From Streptomyces sp. NBC_01198 (GTDB taxonomy: Bacteria; Actinomycetota; Actinomycetes; Streptomycetales; Streptomycetaceae), in the NCBI RefSeq assembly GCF_036010485.1, contig NZ_CP108568.1, positions 5,356,501-5,420,500 on the forward strand: 64,000 nucleotides of DNA, given 5' to 3'. The position numbers and the translations under genes are program-made. The notes under the pieces were generated by a model. That model ran no database searches, was not told the origin of the DNA, and saw nothing but the letters and a program-made list of their open reading frames with translations. Of the stretch, positions 54,584-63,294 are shown piece by piece. How positions within the stretch are numbered: the first letter of the stretch is position 1; each line of letters begins with the position of its first letter.

Positions 54584-56404
54584 TCACCAGCCGACTGCGA
54601 CCTCCATCCACTGCGGGTTCTGCTGGGAGGCGTAGGCGGCCTGGCCGGCCACGTCGTCGTACGGGAAGCCGTAGGCGAGGTGGTTGATGCCGTGGTCGTG
54701 CCAGAACTTGGCGTACCAGTTGGCGGGGTCGCCGCCGGTGTAGAACTTGGTCGGGTCCTGCTGCTGGGCCGCCGGGAGGTTCGCGGTGTGCCGGTTGAGC
54801 GCCGCGCACATCGACGGGTTGCCGGCCAGCGAACCGGCGCAGCCGAAGATGTTCGAGGTGGGCTCGTTGACGCCGACCGAGTTCGCGTACGCCGTGAAGT
54901 AGTTGGCGTTCACGCCGCCGGTGCGGAAGCTCGGGTCGCTGCCGGGGGCGATGATCCGGTACGGCGCCTGGGTCTGCGCGAGCACCTTGAACTGCTGCGG
55001 CACCGCGTTCTGGAACTGCTGGAAGGTCGCCTCGCGGCTCTGGTTGAACAGGTCCTGGCTGTCACCGAGCTGGATGTCCTGGCCGTCGTGCGAGTGCAGC
55101 CGGATCGCCAGCGGCAGGCCCCAGGCGTCCACCCGGGTGGTGTTGCCGTTGAAGACGGTGGCACCGATGGTGAACTCGATGAAGTCGTAGTACTGGCTGT
55201 TCGGCGAGCCGAGGTAGAAGTACATCCGGCCCGAGGAGTTGGCCGGCATGTCGAAGTACGGCTGCTCGGCGATGGAGTGCACCTGGCCGTTGAAGCTCCA
55301 GTAGACCTGGCTGTCCGGGTACTGCCCGTTCGTCCGGTTGAGGATCTTCAGTTCCATCACGTTGTGCGCGGCCGGGATGTCGTCCGTGGTGCCCCAGAAG
55401 GAGTCGGGCGGCGTGGTCGTGCCGCCGGTGGTCCCGCCGTTGGTGCTGGTGCCGCCGCCGTTGGTGTGCACCTGGAACTCCCACAGGGAGTCGCCGTAGG
55501 CGGTGGCGCGGGCGGTGGCGTAGACCCGGATGTAGCGGCCGGTGCCGGTCACGTTCAGGTTCTGCACGCCGCCGGTGCCGGTGGTGGTGGAGTAGACGGT
55601 GGTCCAGGTGCCGGACGGGTTGTCGGTGACCTGGATCTGGTACGCGGTCGCGTAGGCCGCCTCCCAGTTCAGGCCGACGCCGCAGACCTGCTGCGACGAG
55701 CCGAGGTCGACCTGGAGCCACTGCGGGTCGCCGAAGGCGCTGGACCAGCGGGTGCCGGTGTTGCCGTCGACGGCCGCCGAGGCGGCGGTGCCGGCGTTCT
55801 CGGCGGACGAGGCGGTGGCCGTCTTGCCCTGCGCGGTGTTCGCGGTGCCGCACGCGGCGGGCTGGGTCGCGCCGCCGCTGCCGTAGACCTGGAACTCCCA
55901 GAGCGAGTAGCCGTACTGGGTGGCCCGCACGGTCCCGTAGACCCGCACGTAACGGCCGGAACCGTTTACGGTCAGGTTCTGCACGCCGCCGGTGCCGGTG
56001 GTGGTGGAGTAGACGTCGGTCCAGGCGGTGCCGTTGTCGGACGTCTGGATCTTGAAGGACTTGGCGTACGCGGCCTCCCAGTTGAGCGTCACCTGGCTGA
56101 TGGCCTGGCTGCTGCCGAGGTCGACCTGGATCCACTGGGGGTCGGCCGCCGCGCTGGACCAGCGGGTGCCGGTGTTGCCGTCGACGGCCGCCGAGGCGGG
56201 GGTGCCGGCGTTCTCGGTCGACGACGCGGTGGCCGGTTTGCCCTGCGAGAGCAGGGTGCCCGCGGCGCGTGCCGGCGACTGCGAGGTCACCACGAGGACG
56301 AGCCCCGCCAGCAGGGCGAGCAGGGCGGTGACGACCAGATACGGCTGGCGTCCGCGGTGGCGCCCTGGCCCTCGGCGCACCAGCGGGGAAGTGCTGCCTG
56401 ACAT
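54584..56404 (-). CDS. Secreted GH64-like beta-1,3-glucanase with two F5/8 type C domains
   Basis: The 606-residue protein has a signal/transmembrane segment (about 22-47), two discoidin (F5/8 type C, CBM32-like) domains at about 50-175 and 185-312 (both with TRWSSA and WLQVDLGSS/WIQVDLGSS), and a Gly/Thr linker. Its C-terminal domain (about 330-606) looks like the thaumatin-like GH64 glucanase fold (YFYLGSPNSQYYDFIEFTIG, TRVDAWGLPLAIRLHSHDG). It probably binds and cuts beta-1,3-glucan outside the cell. A CebR-like box lies 52 bp upstream of the start, and the ATG has GGAG upstream. The GH64 assignment is by pattern. Confidence 0.83.
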   Translation of the reverse strand: MSGSTSPLVRRGPGRHRGRQPYLVVTALLALLAGLVLVVTSQSPARAAGTLLSQGKPATASSTENAGTPASAAVDGNTGTRWSSAAADPQWIQVDLGSSQAISQVTLNWEAAYAKSFKIQTSDNGTAWTDVYSTTTGTGGVQNLTVNGSGRYVRVYGTVRATQYGYSLWEFQVYGSGGATQPAACGTANTAQGKTATASSAENAGTAASAAVDGNTGTRWSSAFGDPQWLQVDLGSSQQVCGVGLNWEAAYATAYQIQVTDNPSGTWTTVYSTTTGTGGVQNLNVTGTGRYIRVYATARATAYGDSLWEFQVHTNGGGTSTNGGTTGGTTTPPDSFWGTTDDIPAAHNVMELKILNRTNGQYPDSQVYWSFNGQVHSIAEQPYFDMPANSSGRMYFYLGSPNSQYYDFIEFTIGATVFNGNTTRVDAWGLPLAIRLHSHDGQDIQLGDSQDLFNQSREATFQQFQNAVPQQFKVLAQTQAPYRIIAPGSDPSFRTGGVNANYFTAYANSVGVNEPTSNIFGCAGSLAGNPSMCAALNRHTANLPAAQQQDPTKFYTGGDPANWYAKFWHDHGINHLAYGFPYDDVAGQAAYASQQNPQWMEVAVGW

Positions 56405-56455
56405 GTGTTCTCCTCAACCGGGTGGGGGTCCGTGACGGAGGCCGCCAGAGCGCGG

Positions 56456-56469
56456 TGAGAGCGCTCTCT
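56456..56469. promoter_or_regulatory. CebR-like box upstream of GH64-like gene
   Basis: TGAGAGCGCTCTCT keeps the GAGCGCTC core and symmetric arms, with three mismatches to the perfect box. It lies 52 bp upstream of the glucanase gene. With the terminator at 56691-56729, it is the only feature of the 346-bp gap 56405-56750. Confidence 0.7.
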
Positions 56470-56690
56470 TGGCGAGGTGATGTTTACAAGGCGGGTACTT
56501 CCGCGTCAATAAGTTGTTCAATAATGGCCAGTTGAGACTTCTCGCGACTACGAGACTCGAACGGATGCCCCGCCCGCCGCCGCCGGCTCAGCGCCTGCTC
56601 AGGCCCTGCTCAGGCGGGCGGTCCGCCGCCGCGCGGGCCCCCTGCGGCCGTCCCGGCCCCTGCCGCCGTCCGCCGGTGGACATGGGGGAG

Positions 56691-56729
56691 GGGCGGGCCC
56701 GTGCACGCCATCCATGCACGGGACCGCCC
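56691..56729 (-). terminator. Hairpin terminator of the GH5 gene
   Basis: CCCGTGCA (56698-56705) pairs with TGCACGGG (56715-56722), extended by GGGCGG (56691-56696) with CCGCCC (56724-56729). It lies just past the GH5 stop on the minus strand. Confidence 0.8.
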
Positions 56730-56750
56730 CCGTTCGAGGGCTCGCCGGGA

Positions 56751-58295
56751 TCAGCCGAGCGACGCCAGGTGGTTCTTCAGGCCGAGGCCGTACGCGGTCG
56801 GGGTGCCGTCGTAGCCGGAGATCAGTGACGGGCCCGAGGAGCAGTCCCAGGTGTTCCAGGTCCACCCCAGGTAGGACAGCTGGTGCGCGTCCAGCCAGTT
56901 CATGAAGCCGTCCACGAACGAGTGGCCGCAGGTGTTCTCGCCCATCTCGCCGGCCACCAGCGGCACCCTGGCCGCGACCGGCGCCAGCTGGGAGTCCCAG
57001 CAGGAGGTGTTCGCGCAGGTGTTGAAGTTGTATACGTGCACGGCCGCCGCCAGGTTGCCGGTCGGGTCGGTGGGCTCGTGGGCGACCCAGCCGGTCAGGT
57101 CGTTGGAGTAGGCGAGACCGCCCAGCAGGACGACGTTCCGCGCGCCGGTGCCGCGCACGGCGTCCAGCATGTCCTGCATGCCCGCCACCTGGTAGCCGAT
57201 GCCCGGGCAGCTGCCGCCGTCCCGCCAGCAGCTCCAGGCCTGCTCGGTGGTCGAGGTGGCCCGGTCCGGGTAGGGCTCGTTGAACAGGTCGAAGACGATC
57301 GAGGTGTTGGACTTGAAGGCGTTCGCCACGCTGGTCCAGAACGGGATCGCGTACTGCGCGTCCGGCATCGGCTTCTGGCAGGTGGCGTTGACGTCGGTGC
57401 AGCCCGCCGAGTTTCCGGTGTAGGTGCCGTGCGACCAGTGCAGCTCGACGATCGGCGTGATGCCGTGCGCCACCAGGCGGTTGACCCAGCCGGTGATCGC
57501 CGCCACGTAGTTGGCGCCGCCGTCGGCCGCCGGGACGTACGACAGGCCCTCCCAGCAGTCCTCGTTGAGCGGTACGCGGACGGCCGTGACGCCCTTCCAG
57601 CTGGTGATCGCGTCGATGGCGGCGTCGTCCACCGGGCCGTCGAAGATCCCGTTGCCCTGCGCGCAGGCGAATTCGGTACCGGAACGGTTCACCCCGTGGA
57701 GCACGACCTGCTTGCCGGTGGAGTCGACCAGCTTGTTTCCGGCCACGTGCAGCTTGGGCGGCGCGGAGTCACCGCCGGGCGGCGGGGTGGTCGGCGGCGT
57801 CGTGGGGGGCGTCGTCGGCGGCGTGGTGGGCGGGGTGGTCGGCGTGGTCGGCGGTGGTTCTGTCGGGACGCCGGTCACCGAGCAGGCGGCGCCGTTGAGG
57901 GTGAAGGCCGTCGGGACGGTGTTGGTGCCCGACCAGCTGCCCAGGAAGCCGGTGCTGACCGAACCGCCGGTGGGCAGCGCGCCGTTGTACGACATCGAGG
58001 CGACGTGGACGGTGCTGCCCGACTGGGTCCAGGTGCCGTTCCAGCCCTGGGTCACCTTCTGGCCACCGGTGAAGGCGAAGGCCAGGTCCCAACTGGTGGT
58101 CGGGGCGCCGTTGTTGGCGACGACAACGTTGCCCTGGAAACCGCCTGTCCACTGGTTGGTCACCGCATAGGTGACCGTGCAACTCGCCACCGCGCCCGAT
58201 GCGGTGGCGCCGAGCGCGGGGAGCAGCGCGGCGGCCGCGGCCGCCGTGGTGACGGCGGCGATGGACAGCGCCGCGGTGCGCGTGGGTCGTCGCAT
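56751..58295 (-). CDS. Secreted CBM2-GH5 endoglucanase
   Basis: The 514-residue secreted cellulase has a signal peptide (about 1-35), an N-terminal CBM2 cellulose-binding module (about 38-138, CTVTYAVTNQWTGGF to NGAAC), a Pro-Thr linker (about 147-173) of TTPPTTPP repeats, and a GH5 catalytic domain (about 178-514). Acid/base E340 lies in FDLFNEPYPD and nucleophile E450 in VPLVAGEMGENTC. It cleaves internal beta-1,4 bonds in cellulose. The ATG has GAGGAG at good spacing. CebR-like boxes at 58350 and 58516 lie between it and the divergent GH48 gene. Confidence 0.93.
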   Translation of the reverse strand: MRRPTRTAALSIAAVTTAAAAAALLPALGATASGAVASCTVTYAVTNQWTGGFQGNVVVANNGAPTTSWDLAFAFTGGQKVTQGWNGTWTQSGSTVHVASMSYNGALPTGGSVSTGFLGSWSGTNTVPTAFTLNGAACSVTGVPTEPPPTTPTTPPTTPPTTPPTTPPTTPPPGGDSAPPKLHVAGNKLVDSTGKQVVLHGVNRSGTEFACAQGNGIFDGPVDDAAIDAITSWKGVTAVRVPLNEDCWEGLSYVPAADGGANYVAAITGWVNRLVAHGITPIVELHWSHGTYTGNSAGCTDVNATCQKPMPDAQYAIPFWTSVANAFKSNTSIVFDLFNEPYPDRATSTTEQAWSCWRDGGSCPGIGYQVAGMQDMLDAVRGTGARNVVLLGGLAYSNDLTGWVAHEPTDPTGNLAAAVHVYNFNTCANTSCWDSQLAPVAARVPLVAGEMGENTCGHSFVDGFMNWLDAHQLSYLGWTWNTWDCSSGPSLISGYDGTPTAYGLGLKNHLASLG

Positions 58296-58349
58296 GTGCG
58301 ACTCCTCATGACGTGGGGGGATCGAGAGAAATCGGGTGAACGAGATGAG

Positions 58350-58363
58350 TGGACGCGCTCCCA
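58350..58363. promoter_or_regulatory. CebR-like box (GH5 side)
   Basis: TGGACGCGCTCCCA has one mismatch to TGGGAGCGCTCCCA on its left half and lies 55 bp upstream of the GH5 gene. Confidence 0.72.
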
Positions 58364-58515
58364 TTGGTCCGCCGCAGACCTTAGCGTCAAGTCCGGTCGG
58401 GCGGTAGAGGGGACGGCGCGACCTCCGCTCGTCGGTGGCGTCCTCCCCAGACAGGACACCGTCAACAGGCGGTTCTGGCTGCCCCCTTGACAGTTCTTCG
58501 TCAACGCCTTGATGG

Positions 58516-58529
58516 TGGGAGCGCTCCCA
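58516..58529. promoter_or_regulatory. CebR box, perfect (GH48 side)
   Basis: An exact TGGGAGCGCTCCCA lies 62 bp upstream of the GH48 gene, in the divergent gap with the GH5 gene. Confidence 0.93.
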
Positions 58530-58591
58530 CTGGTTCACAGTCACATCGCAGAACCCATCCCCCCACACGAACCGCGAGGAGGACCTCTCGC

Positions 58592-61522
58592 ATGCCCAGA
58601 GGAAGACCGATCGGGAAGCGGACCAGGCGACTGCTGACGGCGCTGACCGCCGCCCTCGCCCTGCCGCTCGGCCTGACCATGGCCACCGGCGGCGGCGTCG
58701 CGCACGCGGCCGGCCTGCAGTGCAGTGTCGACTACACGACCAACGACTGGGGTTCCGGCTTCACCGCCAATGCCAAGATCACCAACCTCGGCAGCGCGGC
58801 GATCGACGGCTGGACACTGACGTACTCCTACACCGGCAACCAGACGCTGCAGAGCGGGTGGAACGGCACCTGGTCGCAGTCCGGCAAGAACGTCACTGTC
58901 AAGTCGCTCGACTGGAACAAGACAATCGCCGCCAACGCGAACGTCACCGCGAGTGCCAACTTCAACTACAGCGGCACCAACGCCAAGCCGACCGCTTTCA
59001 GCGTGAACGGCACGGTCTGCGGGGGCGCTCATCAGCCTCCGCTGCCGGTCCTCACCAGCCCGGCGTCCGGTGCGACCTACAGCGCGGGCGCCACCATCCC
59101 GCTGGCCGCGACCGCGGTGGCCGCCGACGCGGCGACCATCACCAAGGTCGAGTTCTACAGCAGCACCACACTGCTGGGTACCGACACCACCTCGCCCTAC
59201 GCGGTGGACTGGGCCTCGGTGCCCGCCGGTGACTACTCGGTCTACGCCAAGGCGTACGACAGCCTCGGCGCGTCCGCGGAGTCCACCCCGGTGGGCGTGC
59301 ACGTCGCGAGCGGCCCGGCGATCGTCGCCTCGCCGGCGACGGTGTCCGTCCAGCAGGGCAAGACCGGCACCTTCGGCGTGAAGCTCTCCAGCGCCCCGGC
59401 GTCCAACGTGACCGTCGCCGTGGCGCGGACCGCGGGCAACAGCTCGCTGAGCGTCCAGTCCGGGGCGAGCCTGACCTTCACCCCGGCCAACTGGTCGACG
59501 GCGCAGACCGTCACGGTCGCCGCGGCGACCACCGGTTCCGGCTCGGCGACCTTCTCGGCCACCGCGACCGGCTACAGCACGGCGGCTGTCACGGTCAACG
59601 AGATCAGCGCGACCGGCGGCGACTACGCGGCACGGTTCCTGTCGCTCTACGGGAAGATCACCGACCCGGCCAGCGGCTACTTCTCGCCCGAGGGCATCCC
59701 CTACCACTCGGTCGAGACGCTGATCGTGGAGGCCCCGGACTACGGCCACGAGACCACGTCCGAGGCGTACTCGTACATGATCTGGCTGCAGGCGATGTAC
59801 GGCCAGGTCAGCGGCGACTGGACCAAGTTCAACGCGGCCTGGGCGACCATGGAGCAGTACATGATCCCGCAGCACGCGGACCAGCCGTCGAACGCCTCGT
59901 ACAACCCCAGCTCGCCGGCCACCTACGCTCCCGAGCACCCGCTGCCGTCGGACTACCCGTCGCAGCTGGACGGCAACATCAAGGTCGGCGTGGACCCGAT
60001 CGCAAGCGAGCTGAAGTCGGCCTACGGCACGGACGACATCTACGGCATGCACTGGCTCCAGGACGTCGACAACATCTACGGCTTCGGTGACACGCCCGGC
60101 GGCGGCTGCGAGCTCGGCCCGACGGCGAGCGGCCCCTCCTACATCAACACCTTCCAGCGCGGTGAGCAGGAGTCGGTGTGGGAGACCGTGCCGCAGCCGA
60201 CCTGCGACGCGTTCAAGTACGGCGGCAAGAACGGCTATCTGGACCTGTTCACCGGCGACTCGAACTACGCGCAGCAGTGGAAGTACACCGACGCACCCGA
60301 CGCCGACGCGCGCGCGATCCAGGCCGCCTACTGGGCCGACACCTGGGCCAAGGCGCAGGGCAAGGGCGCGGACGTGGCGACCACCGTCGCCAAGGCCGGC
60401 AAGATGGGTGACTACCTGCGGTACTCGTTCTTCGACAAGTACTTCAAGAAGATCGGCAACTGCACCAACCCGAGCACCTGCGCCGCGGGCACCGGCAAGG
60501 ACAGCGAGCACTACCTGCTGTCCTGGTACTACGCCTGGGGCGGCTCGTCCGGCTCCGGCGGCGGCTGGTCCTGGCGGATCGGCGACGGCGCCTCGCACTT
60601 CGGCTACCAGAACCCGCTGGCGGCCTACGCGCTGACCACCGACTCGGCGATGGCGCCGAAGTCGGCCACCGGCAAGCAGGACTGGACCACCAGCCTCAGC
60701 CGGCAGCTGGAGTTCTACCAGTGGCTGCAGTCCTCCGAGGGCGCGATCGCCGGCGGCGCGACCAACAGCTGGAACGGCGCCTACGCCCAGCCCCCGTCCG
60801 GCACGCCCACCTTCTACGGGATGGCGTACGACTGGGAGCCCGTCTACCACGACCCGCCGTCGAACCAGTGGTTCGGTATGCAGGCCTGGTCGATGGAACG
60901 GGTCGCGGAGTACTACCAGCAGACCGGTAACGCCAAGGCGAAGGCCATCCTGGACAAGTGGGTGACCTGGGCGATCTCCCAGACCACCATCAACGCCGAC
61001 GGCACCTTCAAGATCCCCTCCGACCTCCAGTGGTCCGGCGCGCCGGACACCTGGAACGCCAGCAGCCCGGGCAGCAACACCGGACTGCACGTGACGGTCT
61101 CCGCCTACGGCAACGACCTGGGCGTCGCGGCGGCCTATGCCAAGACGCTGTCCTACTACGCCGCCAAGTCCGGCAACACCGCGGCCAAGACCACGGCCAA
61201 GGCGCTGCTCGACGGCATGTGGGGCAACTACCAGGACCCGCTGGGCATCGCCACCCCGGAGACCAGGACCGACTTCAACCGGTTCGACGACCCGGTCTAC
61301 GTGCCGTCCAGCTTCTCCGGCACCATGCCCAACGGCGACAAGATCGACGCGAACTCCACCTTCATCGAGCTGCGGTCGTTCTACAAGAACGACCCCAACT
61401 GGTCGAAGGTCCAGGCCTACCTCAGCGGTGGGAACGCGCCGAGCTTCACCTATCACCGCTTCTGGGCCCAGGCGGACATCGCGATGGCGATGGGCGCCTA
61501 CGGACTGCTCTTCGGAGCGTGA
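58592..61522 (+). CDS. Secreted CBM2-GH48 exo-cellulase (cellobiohydrolase)
   Basis: The 976-residue multidomain enzyme has a signal peptide (about 1-39), a CBM2 (about 41-143, CSVDYTTNDWGSGFTANAKI), an Ig-like beta-sandwich (about 150-240, VEFYSSTTLLGTDTT), a second beta domain (about 245-345, PATVSVQQGKTGTFGVKL), and a GH48 catalytic domain (about 350-976). GH48 marks include APDYGHETTSEAYSYMIWL (with the catalytic Glu) and DIYGMHWLQDVDNIYGFG. GH48 enzymes release cellobiose from chain ends, the substrate of CebEFG. The ATG has GAGGAGG about 9 bases upstream, and a CebR box lies 62 bp before it. Confidence 0.95.
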   Translation: MPRGRPIGKRTRRLLTALTAALALPLGLTMATGGGVAHAAGLQCSVDYTTNDWGSGFTANAKITNLGSAAIDGWTLTYSYTGNQTLQSGWNGTWSQSGKNVTVKSLDWNKTIAANANVTASANFNYSGTNAKPTAFSVNGTVCGGAHQPPLPVLTSPASGATYSAGATIPLAATAVAADAATITKVEFYSSTTLLGTDTTSPYAVDWASVPAGDYSVYAKAYDSLGASAESTPVGVHVASGPAIVASPATVSVQQGKTGTFGVKLSSAPASNVTVAVARTAGNSSLSVQSGASLTFTPANWSTAQTVTVAAATTGSGSATFSATATGYSTAAVTVNEISATGGDYAARFLSLYGKITDPASGYFSPEGIPYHSVETLIVEAPDYGHETTSEAYSYMIWLQAMYGQVSGDWTKFNAAWATMEQYMIPQHADQPSNASYNPSSPATYAPEHPLPSDYPSQLDGNIKVGVDPIASELKSAYGTDDIYGMHWLQDVDNIYGFGDTPGGGCELGPTASGPSYINTFQRGEQESVWETVPQPTCDAFKYGGKNGYLDLFTGDSNYAQQWKYTDAPDADARAIQAAYWADTWAKAQGKGADVATTVAKAGKMGDYLRYSFFDKYFKKIGNCTNPSTCAAGTGKDSEHYLLSWYYAWGGSSGSGGGWSWRIGDGASHFGYQNPLAAYALTTDSAMAPKSATGKQDWTTSLSRQLEFYQWLQSSEGAIAGGATNSWNGAYAQPPSGTPTFYGMAYDWEPVYHDPPSNQWFGMQAWSMERVAEYYQQTGNAKAKAILDKWVTWAISQTTINADGTFKIPSDLQWSGAPDTWNASSPGSNTGLHVTVSAYGNDLGVAAAYAKTLSYYAAKSGNTAAKTTAKALLDGMWGNYQDPLGIATPETRTDFNRFDDPVYVPSSFSGTMPNGDKIDANSTFIELRSFYKNDPNWSKVQAYLSGGNAPSFTYHRFWAQADIAMAMGAYGLLFGA

Positions 61523-61531
61523 CCCACACCA

Positions 61532-61603
61532 CCGGCGGGAGCCGGGGCGGGGGATGACCCGGGTTTCCTGACAGTCACCCGGCCCGTCCCCGGCCCCCGC
61601 CGG
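61532..61603 (+). terminator. First terminator after GH48
   Basis: CCGGCGGGAGCCGGGGCGGG (61532-61551) pairs with 61583-61603 in an imperfect 20-bp stem, 10 bp after the GH48 stop. Confidence 0.75.
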
Positions 61604-61610
61604 ACCCGGG

Positions 61611-61656
61611 CCGCGGCCCCGCTCCCTCCCTGCCACTCGGAGGGGCGGGGCCGCGG
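61611..61656 (+). terminator. Second hairpin after GH48
   Basis: CCGCGGCCCCGC (61611-61622) pairs perfectly with GCGGGGCCGCGG (61645-61656). With the preceding hairpin it fills most of the 342-bp gap 61523-61864; the remainder up to 61864 shows no other feature. Confidence 0.7.
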
Positions 61657-61864
61657 TATGCCGCCTACCGCGTCGTGGGTACGGCCGCCGGCGCGGGACG
61701 TGCGGGAACGCCGGTCGCGCCGCCCGGAATCCCGCCGCGGGCAACGGTCCTGATCAGCCGTCACCCGGGCCCGCCACCCGGCCCCACGTCGAGTACGCTC
61801 GCACCGCGCTGGGCAGGACCCCGGTTCTCCCCGCCCCGCGAACACCGAGCGAAAGGATCCGACC

Positions 61865-62362
61865 ATGCGACTGGGCATCACCGGCCACCGCGGTCTTACC
61901 GAGGACGTGGAGCACGTCGTCCGCACGGCGCTCGGCACGGTGGTCCGGGAGTACGCGGGCGACGACCTGGTGGGCGTCTCGTGCCTCGCGGACGGCCCCG
62001 ACGCCTGGTTCGCCCAGGAGATACTGCGCAACGGCGGCCGGATCGAGGCGGTCCTGCCGGCGGAGGAGTACCGCGAGAGCCTCCCCGGCTCCCACCACCC
62101 GCTGTACGACGACCTGGTGCGCAGGTCCTCGCAGGTGCACACCACCGGGCTGATACAGCCGGGCCCCGAGGCGTACCAGATCGGGAACGAGATCATGATG
62201 GGCCTGGTGGACATCCTGGTGGCCGTCTGGGACGGCCGGCCCGCCCGGGGCTACGGCGGCACCGCCGACGCCGTCTCGTACGCCCACAGGACCGGTCTGC
62301 CGGTCCGGGTGATCTGGCCCCAGGGCGCCGCCCGCGACGCCACGTCGGCGGGCAGGCCGTAG
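61865..62362 (+). CDS. SLOG-like Rossmann fold protein
   Basis: The 165-residue cytoplasmic protein has the features of the SLOG / LOG-like nucleotide-binding fold: MRLGITGHRGL at the N-terminus, VSCLADGPDAWFAQEIL, IEAVLPAEEYRESLPG, and VDILVAVWDGRPARGYGGTADAVSYA with the PxxGGTxE-like loop replaced by GYGGTADA. Such proteins bind nucleotides or act as nucleotide/sugar processing enzymes; the function here is unknown. The ATG follows AAAGGATC. It is a single gene between the GH48 and tRNA-His genes. Confidence 0.75.
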   Translation: MRLGITGHRGLTEDVEHVVRTALGTVVREYAGDDLVGVSCLADGPDAWFAQEILRNGGRIEAVLPAEEYRESLPGSHHPLYDDLVRRSSQVHTTGLIQPGPEAYQIGNEIMMGLVDILVAVWDGRPARGYGGTADAVSYAHRTGLPVRVIWPQGAARDATSAGRP

Positions 62363-62431
62363 GCCCCCCGGCGCCGCCTGCGGGCGGCGCCGCCCGCACG
62401 GACGCACGCCCGCACGGACGCCGGGAACGAC

Positions 62432-62471
62432 AGAGGACGTCCACCCGCGTTGCCGCGGCCGGACGTCCTCT
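62432..62471 (-). terminator. Terminator downstream of tRNA-His
   Basis: AGAGGACGTCC (62432-62442) pairs perfectly with GGACGTCCTCT (62461-62471). It lies 9 bp past the 3' end of the minus-strand tRNA-His. Confidence 0.85.
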
Positions 62472-62479
62472 TATCGGAG

Positions 62480-62553
62480 GGTGAGTGACGGGACTCGAAC
62501 CCGCGGCATCCTGGACCACAACCAGGTGCTCTACCAGCTGAGCTACACCCACC
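62480..62553 (-). tRNA. tRNA-His (anticodon GTG)
   Basis: A 74-nt cloverleaf including the extra 5' G (-1) opposite discriminator C73, the hallmark of tRNA-His. The acceptor GTGGGTG pairs with CACTCAC, with one G-T wobble. The anticodon loop is TTGTGGT (GTG) and the T-loop GGTTCGAGTCC. It lies between the SLOG-like gene and orn; in Streptomyces a tRNA-His sits in the same place near ornA. Confidence 0.96.
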
Positions 62554-62671
62554 ATGAGCGGCGCTGTCCCGGCTTTTTCCGCTGGGGTGGCGCCGCCTCG
62601 AAAAGTGTACAGGGTGGCGGGGGGTGGTCGCGCCCCGCTTTACCGCGGGCCGGGCGCGTGGCGTCCGGTGG

Positions 62672-63289
62672 TCAGTGGGCGGCCGGCGGGTCGGCCTGGA
62701 CGACGTGCCGGGCGGCGATCGCGCGGGCCGTGTCGCTGTCGGGGCCCGGCTGCGGGACGAAGACCGCCTCGCGGTAGTAGCGCAGCTCCGCGATGGACTC
62801 GCGGATGTCGGCCAGCGCCCGGTGGTTGCCGTTCTTGTCCGGGCTGTTGAAGTAGGCCCGCGGATACCAGCGCCTGGCCAGCTCCTTGATCGAGGAGACG
62901 TCCACGATGCGGTAGTGCAGGTGCTGTTCCAGGGTGGGCATGTCGCGGGCCAGGAAGCCGCGGTCGGTGGACACCGAATTCCCGCACAGCGGCGCCTTGC
63001 GCGGCTCGGCGACCTGCGAGCGTACGTAGTCGAGCACCACCTGCTCGGCCTCCGCGAGCGAGACCCCGCCGGCCAGCTCGTCCAGCAGGCCGGACGCGGT
63101 GTGCATGGTGCGGACCACGTCCGGCATGGTGTCGAGCGCCTCGGCGGGCGGGCGGATCACGATGTCCACCCCCTCCCCGAGCACGTTCAGCTCCGAGTCG
63201 GTGACCAGGGCCGCCACTTCGATCAGCGCGTCGTGCGCCAGCGACAGGCCCGTCATCTCACAGTCGATCCACACCATCCGGTCGTTCAT
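62672..63289 (-). CDS. orn: Oligoribonuclease Orn
   Basis: The 205-residue DEDDh exonuclease has motif I in VWIDCEMTGLSL, a middle motif around STDRGFLARDMPTLEQHLHY, and motif III in NGNHRALADIRESI. It degrades di- to pentaribonucleotides, including pGpG made from c-di-GMP, ending the second-messenger pathway. It starts 5 bp after adpA ends, so the two form an adpA-orn operon, as is conserved in Streptomyces. The ATG at 63287-63289 is the usual family start (MNDRMVWIDCE). Confidence 0.95.
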   Translation of the reverse strand: MNDRMVWIDCEMTGLSLAHDALIEVAALVTDSELNVLGEGVDIVIRPPAEALDTMPDVVRTMHTASGLLDELAGGVSLAEAEQVVLDYVRSQVAEPRKAPLCGNSVSTDRGFLARDMPTLEQHLHYRIVDVSSIKELARRWYPRAYFNSPDKNGNHRALADIRESIAELRYYREAVFVPQPGPDSDTARAIAARHVVQADPPAAH

Positions 63290-63294
63290 GCGTC

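Noticed and set aside
62481..62777. 98-residue reading frame across tRNA-His
   Set aside because: It is read through the tRNA gene and has no coding support.
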